64,000 nt of DNA from Gymnopus androsaceus JB14 (GCA_009733575.1 ML769481.1:142509-206508), one strand, 5' to 3'; positions 1-11,589 are shown, counted from the first letter of the stretch. Notes: a model not told the origin generated them from the sequence alone. A program made the numbers and translations.

Positions 1-85
1 TCTCCGTGCCTTGTGCCTCACTTGCGTACGCGGTAAAACAGTTTCTTCTAAGAAAAAAAAAAACCTCTTCATCCAAGATACTCAT

Positions 86-172
86 AGCCCACCGCGAGGG
101 TCGAACTCGCAGCCTTCAGATCACCCGCATGACATAAGAGTCTGACGCTCTATCCGATTGAGCTAGGCGGGC
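86..172 (-). tRNA. tRNA-Lys (CTT), intron-containing
   Basis: Read on minus, the acceptor stem GCCCGCC pairs with GGTGGGC with one G-T pair, the D arm is standard, and the T arm is GAGTTCGACCCTCGC. The anticodon stem TCAGA/TCTGA encloses CTCTTA. The loop is interrupted after the base 3' of the anticodon by about 13 nt (tgtcatgcgggtg), the canonical tRNA intron site. The discriminator base (position 86) reads T. The last 15 bases plus CCA are exactly complementary to the primer-binding site of the gypsy element at 26142-26159. Confidence 0.95.
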
Positions 173-418
173 GACATTTAATCTCTCAAATAATGTTATA
201 CGATACCAACTGGAGGCGTTCCTCCACCAACCGACGGAAAAAATTGAAAGCTGGTCGAACGTCCGACCATATTCGACACAATCAGGCTCGCGCGCCGAGG
301 CCTCCTCCTCAAAGAATTAATCAATAAGCCAAGATATTGCGAGTTCTCAAGTTTCAACTACTTAATACATGGGCAGGAGATTTAGCAACATACGACGGAT
401 ATCCTACGCGCGAGCTTA

Positions 419-2929
419 CTAGTCAATGGCTTGAACACCTTCATAGGCAGGCAACTTTTTGCAAGCCTCCGCCCAATCGAGGTTTTCCTCAACCAGATCT
501 GTTACCGCTGCAATAACCTCGTCTATTGAGCCGATACGTTGGCTCATTGTATCACGCTCCCTATTAAGAAAGTCAGCTCTCTGTTCACAACTACCGACGT
601 GGTAAACTGTCCCACCTGAGAGTTATGGTCCTGTTTTGGACGGCTGTTTTAAGAAAGCATATTAGAAAAAGGATGATCACAGGAAAATATATATCCACTC
701 ACAAGCAAAATCAATTGTGATACCATAAGGAGTACCAAGCTCGTCGTTTCGTGCGTATCGTTTGCCAATGGACGTATTGGAGTCGTCGACGCGGGAGAAG
801 ATACCTGCTCGGCGAAGCTTCGATGCTATATCAGGGAAAGAATCAGTCAGTTGGGCATTCATAGAATACGAATGAAATGAAAAGAGAAGAAACCTCCATC
901 CGGGTCCGCAGCAACATCCAGGTCAAAAAGGGAACTTGAACGTACAAATTTCTTTGACAATAGGGTCGAACTCTTCTTTGGCACTCAGCGGCACGATAAG
1001 AACTTTCGTTGGTGCTACCACAGGTGGTAAGGACAACACCTAATCGGGAATCAGCATCGAAGGAGGATGGAATTATGACGGATGAGATGGACGTACCCCT
1101 CGCTCAACGTCTTGCTCTCTGCTCCAGTAGCTATGCTCCAATAATGTATACAGAATTCGGCCAAGACCAAACGAGGGCTCAATGACATTTGGAGTATATT
1201 CGCGTACTTGAAAGGAGGAGACGTCAGTATTGTAATCAAAAGCTCTGCGAGTTCGCACTTACTAGACTGCTTGAAAGTTCGACGTTCTACCCGCAAAAGC
1301 TCAGGGGATATCTCAAAGTTCTTGTCATTGACAGTGATGGTGGTAGTACTGTAGGTTAAGGGTGAGAAATGCGAAAAGGTGAGCAGCAGCGTGGTACAAA
1401 CCCCTTTGAAAGGTCTTCCTTCAGTTTGATGAGTGCTGGCTCATCCAAGCTCTCTACGTGCTTCTGAAGCAATCCTGCATCCTGCTTGAAGGTCTTGCCC
1501 AAGGTCTTCTTGTCGAACTCTGCGACTTCCTTCTCTGTCACGATAGGCTGCTTCAAAGCCTCTCGGACAACGAGGGGATGACCGGTCCTCGCCGAGTGCA
1601 CTGTTAGATCGTAAGCTGCCCGATCTGCACAACCGACACACTCCGTCCACCCGGTACTGTTGTGGATTTCCGCGTCCCAGCAGTCGGTAGCATAATGGGC
1701 CATCTCGTTGCTCATATGCTGTCTAAACCTTAAACGTTCGGGGTTGATGCCGATTTTCACCAAGAACAGATAAATCCGCGCCATAAAATATGCGAGCGTC
1801 TCGTTGGCGATGATACCCTTCTCCACCGCTTCCCCGATACTCATTTTCATGGACGTGGTGCTACCTGCCGACTGTACATGTCTGTCCAAAAGGACCAGGA
1901 CAACATCTCGCATCTCCTTGAACCTTGGATGAGACTTGTCTTCTGGATCAACGAAATGCTCTATTTCGGCCATAGTAAATTCGCGGACGCGCAGAAGACC
2001 GGCCCTGGGTGATATTTCGTTTCTGAAGCTCCTCCCTATCTGGGCGGAAGCGAACGGTACGCGACCGTTGTTGTAATCAAGGAGACGGGAAAAGTTTAGG
2101 AAATGGCCTTGTGCAGTTTCAGGACGGAGGAAGCTAGAGAACGAGTGTCAGAAAGCGCTCGCTCGTTGGGTAAGAGAAGGCTTACCCGGGATGTTGGCCA
2201 GTGGGACCAATGCTGCTGGCAAACATGAGATTGAACTCTTGAGGTTCGGACACCTCATTATCTGTGTCAGGGTTCCTAATATCGAATTTTCGGCAGAGGT
2301 TGCCCAATTCCGGGCCAGAAAAATTATCCAACTGAAACACTATTAGTAGAATGAATATAAGGGATCGATTGACGCGTACTTGAGCCAAAGTAACCTCATA
2401 ACTCTTAACCACCTCGTCAGCCAGTTTTATCGCAGTGACTTTGCCCGCTTTCTTCTTCCTCTTTTTATCCTTCTCATCCTCCTTTGCGGGTAAAGCAGCC
2501 TGGCCTCTTGCTTCCTTATCCCCGGCCAATCTAGCTTCCAAAACGTTCTTCACGAGGTGGTCTGCGCGGATAACATCCCCAGTTTTCACGTCTTTCACCA
2601 TCCAATCTGCGAATCGAGCGACGTGACCGGAAGTTTCGAATACAGGAGCAGGAGTCATGACAGTAGTATCGAGCTCGAGCATAGCTTCTTCAATGATGAA
2701 ATGTTTGCGCCATTCTGAAATGATATTCGCCTGAAGAGAGGAACCGGAGGGACCGTAATCGTAAAGACCAGCGACACCTAGCAGTGAATGTTTAGCTAAG
2801 AATTAAGCAGTTTTATAAGGACTCACCGCCGTATATTTCGAATGCAGGAGCGTAGAAAAATCTACGATTCAAAAGAGCGTCCAGACGACCCTTGTCGAAA
2901 GGATGGGCCGATTTGTTGACGGTAGCCAT
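419..2929 (-). CDS. GRS1: Glycyl-tRNA synthetase (class II), multi-exon
   Basis: Charges tRNA-Gly with glycine; in yeast one gene serves cytosol and mitochondria. The start at 2929 opens [20 protein letters not shown]. Exon 1 (2827-2929) splices to 2777 and restores [14 protein letters not shown]. The 2182-2682 stretch holds [19 protein letters not shown]. The 1356-1973 exon holds [18 protein letters not shown] and [16 protein letters not shown], all hallmark GlyRS blocks. The anticodon-binding domain lies at 677-862 ([17 protein letters not shown]). The last exon ends in GVQAID and a TAG at 419-421. I see several short GT-AG introns and no disabling change. Exact inner exon borders were not all worked out. 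Confidence 0.93.
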
Positions 2930-3680
2930 ATTGTGATCTCTAAAACTGCTAGAGGCAAATCGAAGAAAGCTCTTGGCTAGCAAAGATATAGATGATGGTG
3001 ATCGTTTGGATTTGAGAATGAACAAACTCATGCAACAAATTTCAATAATTTCCAAAAGTGATCAAATTGAAGCGCCCGTCCGAGTCATGTAAGTTTGGCG
3101 CCTCAGAAGCGCAAGCCCAGCTGCCAGGGACGCTGGCGGTGATGTTATTGACGATCCTCTATCCTACGCAGCCTGTCAAACAGGCGCTTCAACACGCGAT
3201 CGTGATCTCAGTTAACGACCGCTACGCGACAGTGGCTAGCTTAGGTTTCCCTTTTCCTATTCCATTAACTTGTTCTTATCCTCCCTACTTTGCTGCGCTC
3301 CTTGGCTACGCAGAACTCCACGTAACAGACGCGGCATTCGCATTCCTCCGACCACTATCAGCACCCAGCAGCTATCCCATCCGTCTTCAAGTATGTCTAC
3401 GATGCGCACACAGGAGTCTGTTGCCTGTCTCTTGCCCTAACTTCAGTTCGAACGTCATTTAATTGGTTAATTCAGTTCTACAGTCAGCTTCCATTCAACT
3501 CTCGCTCTCTCTTTCTTACTGTAATGAAGAATACCACCTCAGGAATACGAGCACTATTAGCTGCGGAATTCCTGCTCGTGCAGTATGAAGGCATCGAATC
3601 GACTGCGTCGGGCACTCAGTGGCATAGATTATACTGTCAGCCCGCGTAATGCCTCAGATTTCGAGTATAAATAAAGTTTG
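2930..3680. other. Intergenic, 5' flank of GRS1
   Basis: Lies between the minus-strand GRS1 start and a plus-strand pseudogene. A 134-codon open frame at 3058-3462 has no recognisable domain and proline/serine/leucine-rich shadow-type composition. It is not accepted as a gene. The GRS1 promoter must lie here. Confidence 0.5.
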
Positions 3681-3687
3681 CTGCTCC

Positions 3688-4589
3688 CCATCGTAGCAAT
3701 GAACTTCTAAAATACTACACCTCCCTTCGACTATTAGGTATGTTGCCGTCTATTATTTCAAGGCTGACGACACTAATCGTTTGCTCTTCAGACGCAAACT
3801 GCAATGTCACATTTGTGCTTCGTTCTCCTTCCGTCTTTGATTCCGATACCCATCTAGTCTTGGGGCAAAGCTCGTCTTATAAAGGAAGATGCTTTGATCA
3901 AGTGGCAGTGATGTGAAACGCGCTTGGGATGAAGCTTCGACTCATGGTGCTGTCGATCTACTTCTCTTACCATTGGTATGTTCTTTGCCATACTAGAGTT
4001 AAGCTGAATGTTCTGCTAATCAATTCTCCTTGTCGCAGGCGGGACACCCTCGTTTAAATTCACCAAAGGCTTTTTCATTTCTCCTGCCAACCTCGTCACC
4101 CAATCCCTCTTGAATATGTTGTGCACGATGCCTCTACAGCCCAGAATCATTACCATATCATCTTCGGGGCTAACACGTACTGCTCACGCTGCTTTGCCTC
4201 ATCTTCTCAAGATTTTCTACAGGTATGTCATCGCTGGCCCACACAAGGACAAACCAGGCGCGGAACGTACTACATATCGCACGCTGTACGGGGTGGAAGT
4301 GGGATACGGGGATTGACGGTCCAGGGGATGACATAATGGGTGATGGATGGATAAAGAGGGAAGGTTTGCCCAGTGCAGGAATGCTAAAGGGGATACTTGT
4401 TATCAGGCCGGTGTTGTTAACTGATGGCGATTGTCTGACTCGAAGAAAAATGCCTACAGAGCCCAGGAAGAGGAACTTGGTGGGTAGACTATCTCGAGGA
4501 AAGATGTGGCTCATTTTGTGGCGGACTCGGATGCAGTGTTGAATAGATGGAATGAATTCTCAGACAAGATCGTCAATATCGCGTACTGA
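3688..4589 (+). pseudogene. NAD(P)-binding (atypical SDR-like) protein, decayed
   Basis: Pieces of one protein appear in order but in different frames: YYTSLRLL before an intron at about 3738, then NVTFVLRSPSVFDSDTH, then SDVKRAWDEASTHGAVDLLL. After an intron ending near 4039 come GTPSFKFTKGFFISPANLV and QPRIITISSSGLTRTAHAAL, then HKDKPGAER. A frame shift leads to IMGDGWIKREGLPSAGMLKG and VIRPVLLTDGDCL. Another shift plus an in-frame TAG leads to TISRKDVAHFVADSDAV and the end IVNIAY at 4589. These blocks resemble a fungal NAD(P)-binding Rossmann family. At least three frame breaks and one stop argue for a pseudogene. The true 5' end is uncertain. Confidence 0.7.
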
Positions 4590-4713
4590 TTGGACTTGCT
4601 CTCTATCTATATACGATTTTGTAGTTGTACTAATTTTATCGAGTATATTGAAGTTCGAACCTACCCAAATCAGTCCGTTAAACGCCGGGCCTGAGTGCTA
4701 GCATCATCTTTCC

Positions 4714-5319
4714 ATGGCACCACTACCATCCTTAGAAAGCATTGCCTCTACTGAACTAGACTCTCCTCTGGCCCTTACTCTTGGATCTCTCCTGGAACCA
4801 TCTCCCGTTTTAACATCAATCCTTGTGCCGCAGCTTCAGCAGAAACTACATAATTCATCTCCATTACAGTCTTATGCCCAGCTAATAGACTTGGCAATTG
4901 CCAAAGTTCAAACATGGGATACAGACTTGCAGGCACAGTTCATCTCAGGTCATCCCCGTATCGGAGAGACCAAGAACTTGTCGACGTTCAGCGCAAACGA
5001 ACAAGGTGCCGGTAATCCTGTAGCACCCACTCCACCAGAAGTGTTAGCACGTTTGGCGCATCTTAACGCCTACTACGAACGGCGATACCCGAAATTGGTC
5101 TATATAATCTTCGTTAATGGGCGGAGCAGAGCAGAGGTCGTTCGTGTGCTGGAGGATCATCTTGGACTGGAACATTCATTATCGAAGGATTATCCATCTT
5201 TGGATAGCGCAGTTCCTGTAGATATTGGAAGTAAAGAATGGCTAGATGAGCTTGAAAGGGCAGTTCTGGACGTCGGTTTGATAGCAAAGAGCAGGCTAAA
5301 GTCTTTGGGTGTAGAATAA
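4714..5319 (+). CDS. OHCU decarboxylase (ureide pathway)
   Basis: 201 residues, single exon. The family is 2-oxo-4-hydroxy-4-carboxy-5-ureidoimidazoline decarboxylase, which catalyses the last step of urate oxidation to S-allantoin, normally in or near peroxisomes. The family motif HPRIG is at residues 80-84, followed by FSANEQ at about 92-97, an AHLNAYYERRYPKLVYI block, and FVNGRSR at about 133-139. Length is within the usual range for a stand-alone domain. The ATG at 4714 is the first in frame and is followed by a natural N-terminal helix region. No obvious peroxisomal PTS1 is present (C-terminus GVE). No uricase or HIU hydrolase neighbour is seen. Confidence 0.93.
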   Translation: MAPLPSLESIASTELDSPLALTLGSLLEPSPVLTSILVPQLQQKLHNSSPLQSYAQLIDLAIAKVQTWDTDLQAQFISGHPRIGETKNLSTFSANEQGAGNPVAPTPPEVLARLAHLNAYYERRYPKLVYIIFVNGRSRAEVVRVLEDHLGLEHSLSKDYPSLDSAVPVDIGSKEWLDELERAVLDVGLIAKSRLKSLGVE

Positions 5320-5461
5320 GCGTGAGGTGAGTTTATCAAACTCTTCGTTCCTTTGCTTTACACTGATAAAAGAGTACATCCATCTAGTACAGCGCACAGT
5401 GAAGCATTTAGTAGATAAGGATAACAATGATAAATAATGCAAGTTGCCCTTTGAGCACACA

Positions 5462-6237
5462 CTATTGGACAGTGCTCCATCTTGGATTTCCGTTTAATCG
5501 GCTGTCTCTTCGCTATACCAAACTTTAGTCAAACTGAAGCGTATAGCATCCACACAAAACTCACCTGCTGGACATCGAGCCTTCTCCGTTCCCACTCTGG
5601 TGTTAGATTAAACATCTCGTCCACCATATTCTGTACCATCTTTGCCTGCTCCGCGGCCTTCAGCTTGCGTTCACGCGCCTGTTCCATAGCAATCCGGTTT
5701 TGCTCTCGGATTTCAGCCATTTTGGCCTTGTGCAACTCTTTCTGTTGACGTTGCCACTCGGCTCTGTCTTCTATCCTTCGCTTGACCTCTTCTGAGGCGT
5801 TCTGATAGGAAAGGGATGTAGGAAAGCCCATTCGGATGTCGTACGCCTGATTAACGAAGAATGGTTCAAAGAAAAGCTTGCGGTCGACATGTAGCTCATA
5901 CCCTGCGCTTTTCCGTGTCCCCTAGAATCATGAACGCATCGTAGACCTGAGAGAACGCAAGTCAGTATTTCGGTGACAAGTTTATGAGTCTTTGCGCACC
6001 TGCTGAAAGCTCCGTTCTGCACGCTCCTTCTCTTCGCCGGAGGCGCCAGGATCTTGTTTATCTGGATGTGTCTCGAGGGCTCTCTGCTTGTAAGCTCGCC
6101 GAACTAAAGCACAAAGGAAACGTACACGTACGTGTGAGAAGGTGAATGCTTTCGACAAGCGGCGAATACACGTATTACGTACCTTCTTCAGCAGAAGCGG
6201 AAGGGCGGACACCAAGTATCTGATAGAGAGTTGGCAT
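5462..6237 (-). CDS. DnaJ (J-domain) protein with possible frameshift
   Basis: Exon 1 (6183-6237) opens MPTLYQILGVRPSASAEE and splices into RRAYKQRALETHPDKQDPGA, giving a complete J-domain core with the HPD triad that stimulates Hsp70 ATPase. The next exon reads VYDAFMILGDTEKRR, then meets a stop. The continuation ELHVDRKLFFEPFFVNQAYD needs a frame change near 5895-5905 with no room for an intron. The C-terminal part is a charged coiled coil (AEIREQNRIAMEQARERKLK) and ends, after one more intron, at the TAG at 5462. Size and layout fit fungal J proteins with a C-terminal coiled coil. The break may be a real mutation or a base-call error. Confidence 0.75.
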
Positions 6238-7660
6238 AAAGCAGCCTCCTGGAAGAGAAGATATCCAGAATTGCGCGCTAAGTAACTTAAAGTAAGTAGT
6301 TCGAGTTGAACCAAATTTTAACCTTCTTAATGGAGATGCGTGAGAAGGACCTCGGTGATTGCGCGCATCTGATTTTTCGGCGTCTGTTTCCCATCTAGAT
6401 TCTACGTTCTGGAGATTCGAGAAACCCTTCCTTCCTTCGCTTTGGCTATATTTTTTTTTTGACTGGATGGCTGGGTCAAGGAAGCTACTATATGCCTCGT
6501 GGAAAACGGCGTTCAATGATGTTGCTTTTACTAGGAAGGGCATCCCCTCTTCTCTACTAGACTCAGTTCTCGAGGAAGGTAGTTGTTAGATGCTATACTA
6601 TCCGTTGGAGAAGCAGGAGCATGCTTTTAAAGGAGTGCCACCACAAGCGAGAACAACGGCTTTTACGGCGGTCACTACTGAACATCTTCAGAATTTAGTA
6701 TCCAACACAACTGCGAATCATCCGAAATTCCTGGAGTCAGATCTGGCTAGAAAACCAGCTGGGTCACATGAAGGAAAACACGTTATCCAAACTGTGGATT
6801 CGCCCGTACTGCTCCACTGATCGCTATATCACCCGACAATACCTAAAGTCTCAGTGAGTAATTTTTTTTCTGAGTATTGCTTGATATATCTCGCCTTTAT
6901 TGGTCAAGGAACGTATATCTTGATCACAATTTTCCAACACATGGCCAGCACTTAATAGTAGGATCTCAACCTGAGGGTGATCTACAGAATCAATACGTTC
7001 TGTATATTTAAGGCCTGACAAGCAATAGTGTATATCCTTGATACGCTGGCACGATGGAAGCTTGACTGGAGTCTCCCAGCGTGAGTGTTTATAGATTTAT
7101 ACCTCTCTTGTAGCTTGTTATTGAGTCGTCAGATTTCAAGGCTATTCTCCTGAACGATCTTGCAATGGGGTGAGTAGATCATATCAAACGAGCTGATAAT
7201 GGATCGTACTGCGCCTCCCACCGGTTACGATTCTATAAGTCCTCTGGCGCTTCATTCACACACCTCCTACAATGGTCTATTCATATTTCGTGGCTGCCAG
7301 GCCTTATACTCAGACACGACGAGGTCACTGTATATGATGACGACGCAATCCGTTTGTTAGCTGAAGCAGCCGACTCCTAAGGATCGGTAACTCGTGCTCT
7401 AATGGGAGCTGATACTAGGAATGCTCACTTCGCTTTAGCCAGATAGATCATTCACAGGTTCACTGTCTCCCAATAAATTAATCATCGTACGGTCTTTGAG
7501 TCAATTTCTCACGACTAGAAATTGCTCCGCTCACCCTCCGTTGGTGCAATATGCATGACACTCATCCTCCTAGCTAGCTCCGACAGACATCCGAAAAGAG
7601 ATATAAAACCACAGTTCACAGTCGAATCCTAGTATCGATACTGCATCTTTCTGACATCAA
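6238..7660. other. Intergenic, nothing recognised
   Basis: Between the DnaJ gene start and the first SDR locus. Open frames at 6359-6589 and 6590-6820 show no known motif, and the first is antisense to the DnaJ upstream region. No tRNA, repeat or transposon signature was seen. The last 100 bases before 7661 should contain the SDR promoter. Confidence 0.4.
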
Positions 7661-8963
7661 ATGGCTCCTCTACGTGACGCAGCTTCGTACGGGAAACCCA
7701 AGCCGAAGGTGGTGCTCCCCCCTGTCGTCAAGGGCGATCTCACTGGAAAGACTGTCATAGTCACTGGCGCTAACATTGGTCTTGGATTCGAGGCTGCAAA
7801 ACACTTTGCTACCATGAATCCAGCGCAATTGATTATCGTCTGTAGGTCCATGGAGAAAGCTCAAGCGAGCATCAAGCGTGAGTGGGTTCGCGGATTTGAA
7901 TTACCGTGCTCATATGTGCTTGGTAGAAATTGAAAAAGAAACTGGATACAAGAACGCGGAGCCTATGGTTCTAGACTTGGGCAAGTGGAGCTCCATCTCC
8001 GAGTTTGCCACTCAAGCTAGCAAGACATTGGACCGTCATCGACATTCTCGTTGAGAATGCTGCCGTTGGCATACCCGGTAACTACGTGCCGACCGAGGAC
8101 GGCTGGGAGTCGATGTAAGTGTGCTCCATACTGTTGTGATGCATTAAATACCTATAGCTACGATTTACAGGCTTCAAGTTAACTCACTGGGACCCGCCAT
8201 GCATGTTCTCCTTTTACTTCCCATAATCATGAACACAGGTCAAGGTGCACTCCGTGGTGCCGCGAATAGTAGTGGTCTCGAGTGGGGCAGCTTTCTCCGC
8301 CAGTATTAGCTCCGATGTCTATCGCCGCGCCGAATACCCTCGAAATGCTTTCTAGCAAGGCATATTGTACTGAGGAGTAAGTAATCCCAGTTCCCAACTG
8401 CTTTCTTTGTTAATTATATCACAACTCAAAGGGTGCTTGCAAACCGTTATCAGCCTATCGAAGAGTAAGTTTAAGTTTCTACAAGCTACTTATTGCACTC
8501 TAATCATCAACGAAAATTTTCAGTGCTGAACATCATGCTCGTGCGTAAGCTGGCGGAGCACCTACCACAAAACGTCGTTCCAGTCACTCTCAGTCCAGGT
8601 TTCTGTGTATCAGGGTTGCGTCGATGGGCAGTAGGAGAGGTAGCCGAACAGTTCAAGAAAATGGAAGATGAATCTGCATATACCTCAGAGGAAGGTAGTC
8701 GACACATTATCTATTCTGCAATAGGTGGAAAGGACGAAGAATTGCGGGGTGCTTTCATGTCGTACTTGGAACCGGCCGAGATTTCGGCCTGGATGTTGAG
8801 TGATCGAAGGAAAGAAGGCCGAGGATAAAACCTGGGTATGATTTTTTTGCGCCTTGAGAGGTTTTTCAAACTTATATGCTCTGTATAGGTTGAGATGATT
8901 GAGCTTTTTGGCAAGCTCGATGACAGAATTCCTGGCATAGTTGCACAGTATCTCAAGGCTTGA
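7661..8963 (+). pseudogene. Short-chain dehydrogenase, copy 1, frameshifted
   Basis: The classical SDR N-terminus starts at 7661: GKTVIVTGANIGLGFEAAKH carries the TGxxxGxG cofactor motif, here TGANIGLG. Exon 1 splices at about 7880 to 7927 and continues IEKETGYKNAEPMVLDLGKW. At about 8033 one extra base, compared with copy 2 (16682-17973), breaks DRLDILVENAAV. A second break lies near 8320 after VVPRIVVVSSGAAFSASISS. The 3' exons are open: LSPGFCVSGLRRWAVGE and the end LFGKLDDRIPGIVAQYLKA at 8963. The family is retinol-dehydrogenase-like oxidoreductases; the substrate is unknown. The breaks make function unlikely unless they are assembly errors. Confidence 0.8.
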
Positions 8964-9084
8964 ATGGTGCGACAAGATTGGTAGTGGGAAATCGTTATAA
9001 ATATAGAATGTTCAATATGCATACAACGTGAAACACTGCTGTGATTTGTTTTGATCCCCCAAGCTACAGAAGACATGAACACGC

Positions 9085-9492
9085 CAGCCTATAATATTAG
9101 GACGGAATGAAATTTTCATCTTCAACAATCAATGGGGGACTGCAGCATGATACTGAGACCCTGATAAGCATGTGGGTATCCGAAAGGTCTAAGCTGTATG
9201 TATTCAGCCAGATATGTGTGTCAAAGCTGTATATTTACTCGCATATAGTTAAACCTATTCTAGGGTTAGGACCAGAGTGGCCGATGTGGGACAGGAAAAT
9301 ATTGAGACGGTGCATAAGCCTGAGCCTATACAAGCTGTAGACACCCTTTGTATGGACAAGGTCGCCGTGCTATGAAGGATCTCCACAGCCCACAAACCCG
9401 GGTACGTGAAGGGGCTTGTGCCATCAAGGTAAGTATGAGGTTTTTCATCGAAGGAGCAGGGCTTTAATACTGAAAAAAATACGCACGGACCA
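9085..9492 (+). repeat. Dispersed repeat, copy a (about 0.4 kb)
   Basis: Shares long near-identical blocks with 11590-11962 and 18085-18560: the segment from GTCAAAGCTGTATATTTAC through GACAAGGTCGCCGTGCTATG to the AAGTATGAGG region. Compared with copies b and c, copy a lacks about 36 bp (the AACAGCGAACTGGCAAAGAA region). It carries no coding potential that I recognise. It lies between the SDR and F-box loci in copies a and c, but stands alone in copy b. Confidence 0.85.
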
Positions 9493-9543
9493 TTGCCATC
9501 ACATGTAACCTGTCTGGGCAGCGTTCGCCATCAGCCAACCATC

Positions 9544-10644
9544 ATGACTCTCCCTTATGAGCTTCACGAGCTCATTATCGACAAGCTACGCTATTCTTTC
9601 CCCGAACTGGAAGCCTGTAGCCTCGTCTGCAGAGCTTGGCTTCCTCGCTGTCGATTACATCTCTTCCGGGTCATTCGAATAGGTCCCCAAAGAGTACGTG
9701 GGATAGGGAAGGAGCAGACGCAAGAATCTTTCAACAAGTTCCAAGCATCTTTTGCAGCTCCTGGACCAAATTGAGCATCTTGAGCATCTAGTCATCGAAA
9801 AGTATTGGGAGTTCCATGCCAATCGTGACATTCTACGATTTATTGCGTTGCACATGCTCCCAAGTTGAAAACACTGTGCTTATCAGAGTTTAAATGGTAT
9901 CCTTCATTTGACGTTCTCGTCCTTGAAGATATCTTCGACCAGTGGAATTCTGACTTCATCGCTCACGGTATACCTCCACTAAGACTGGAGCGACTCTGTC
10001 TTCGAAAGTTCTCAATGAAGGGGACCAATCTCATTCAGATGGTGGTTCTACCCTCTCCATGCTTGGATCTGCACTCGTTGCGCTATCTAGCTATATCCGC
10101 GACAAGTCTAGAAACGGCTCTTGCTAATGAGTTCTCAGAGCTCGGCAAGGAGCTCGTTCATCTTACTATTACTAATCTCGATACATCAGGTCCGTATTCT
10201 CCCTCTATTCCACTTGTAAACTTAACTTTAAAAACGTATAACAGTATTCAATCTTTGGGCAGAGTCATTTCCCAAGCTCTCTCAACTACAAGTATTTGTA
10301 ACAGATGAATTGTTTCTTTTGCGACTCTTACAGCACCTCTCGACGCAATGGCCTTTCGAGAGGGAATTGTTAGATGTTCACATAATTTTGAAGCGGAATA
10401 CATTGCTCACAATAACGCGCTCGAACCGTTTAATGGCATTCTCAGCTCCTCCCTCAATCCAGTTCTTCATGGGTTGATCAACGAAACTGATGGTAGCAGC
10501 GGAATATACATCAGCATGGATTTTATCCATGTGGATGGGTCAGAGATGCAACAAAGGTACATTAGGAAGGCGTTTCCGCTAAGCTTCGCGACCGGAAGCC
10601 TGCACTGGAGGGACAGGAGATCATTGGAATGGTGGTTCGAGTGA
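9544..10644 (+). pseudogene. F-box-like protein, probably broken
   Basis: Starts MTLPYELHELIIDKLRYSFP and continues LEACSLVCRAWLPRCRLHLF, a typical basidiomycete F-box that would bind Skp1 in an SCF ubiquitin ligase. The frame is lost near 9730. A block IEHLEHLVIEKYWEFHANRD lies in another frame. The first frame resumes at about 9865 with LKTLCLSEFKWYPSFDVLVL and leucine-rich segments, stops at 10308, and a last block ends LHWRDRRSLEWWFE at 10644. Introns could explain only part of this. A shrunken copy lies at 18586-18686. Confidence 0.65.
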
Positions 10645-11028
10645 TACCATTACATTACCTATTGCTTAGACTAAGTCCTCAAATCAGACTTGATACTTCT
10701 CCCAAAGGTGATTCAGTTGAACGTATTACTGTATTATGATCCCAGAGTTGTACAGCTACACTACTTTATTCCTCGCATCTTCAATTCCCAACAAAAAACC
10801 ATCAGGGCTCCGGCCGAAAGGCGCGGGCAAAGTATGAATGTCGAAGTTGATAAATATACATGAGGCATATGCATGCCATTGCGAAAGAGGCGGAAGGCTA
10901 GGATATGTATCCAAGGTAAAGCATTGAGTCGATCTAAATGAAACGTATGAATGAGCGTTGAGATCTGGAAAGAGAACTTGACTTACAGAGAATAATAATA
11001 CACAGAATAGAGCTATGGCTATAGCGAC
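10645..11028. other. Gap, 3' flanks only
   Basis: Region between the F-box pseudogene end and the minus-strand pheromone-like gene end. No coding, RNA or repeat signal seen. Confidence 0.4.
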
Positions 11029-11154
11029 CTATGAGATAACGCACGCGCTGTCTGAAGAACTACCGCTCTCGTTGTCAGAAGGCAGGGAAGTTGTCTCGAC
11101 CTCCTCAATGGGAGTAGCAGCAGAGTAAGATGCTAGGGTAGTGAAAGCGTCCAT
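11029..11154 (-). CDS. Putative lipopeptide mating pheromone precursor
   Basis: An open frame of 41 codons with ATG at 11154 in a good context (CAAGAAATGG) and TAG at 11029-11031. The product begins MDAFTTLASYSAATPIEE, then runs acidic and serine-rich, and ends DSACVIS. The last four residues, CVIS, form a CaaX box for farnesylation and carboxyl methylation. The layout matches basidiomycete B-locus pheromone precursors: an MD[A/S/T]F start, 40-60 residues, acidic middle and terminal CaaX. Mature peptides of this class are secreted and bind STE3-type receptors. No aromatic residue precedes the cysteine, which is less usual, and no intact STE3 gene is visible in the window. It could be a non-mating pheromone-like gene or a chance ORF. 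Confidence 0.68.
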   Translation of the reverse strand: MDAFTTLASYSAATPIEEVETTSLPSDNESGSSSDSACVIS

Positions 11155-11589
11155 TTCTTGAGTTCGAGTAGATGAGTGGGTTAATGTTGAGCTCGGAAGG
11201 GACGGTATAGGTTGAATAAGAACCTAATGAGGTTCAAACAAAAAGTTGAATCATTTATACCATTTCTACGGCCCCTTAGCCAGTTCTATTGTGTTTTTGT
11301 ATGCGCTAATTTGGGATGCAAAGTGCGCCCTTGACTGGCCTTTTGTTCTCTTCCCCTGGATTAAGATGTCTTCCCAGCTGAATACAATAAGACCAAGATC
11401 AGGGTGACTTTAGAAGATTTCAGACAGGACATGGAGGGAAGAAACAATAAGAAGTGTCAATCTAGGTAGTTGTAGAAACAAAAAGACTCGGGCCTTGCTC
11501 GGAGTAATCCCGAATCTCCCGCGGATAGTCTGACTTTCTTGCTGTCGTTTTGCCCCTCTCTAACCATGCCTAAATTTTTCATCGGATGA
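11155..11589. other. 5' flank of the pheromone-like gene
   Basis: About 435 bp between the pheromone-like start and repeat copy b. Presumably holds the promoter. No recognised gene or motif. Confidence 0.4.

Noticed and set aside
3058..3462. 134-codon plus ORF upstream of GRS1
   Set aside because: No motif, overlaps the presumed GRS1 promoter, and composition looks like a chance frame.
6175..6543. 122-codon minus ORF that includes the DnaJ start
   Set aside because: The upstream part has no homology-like text. The J-domain start at 6237 is the natural one.
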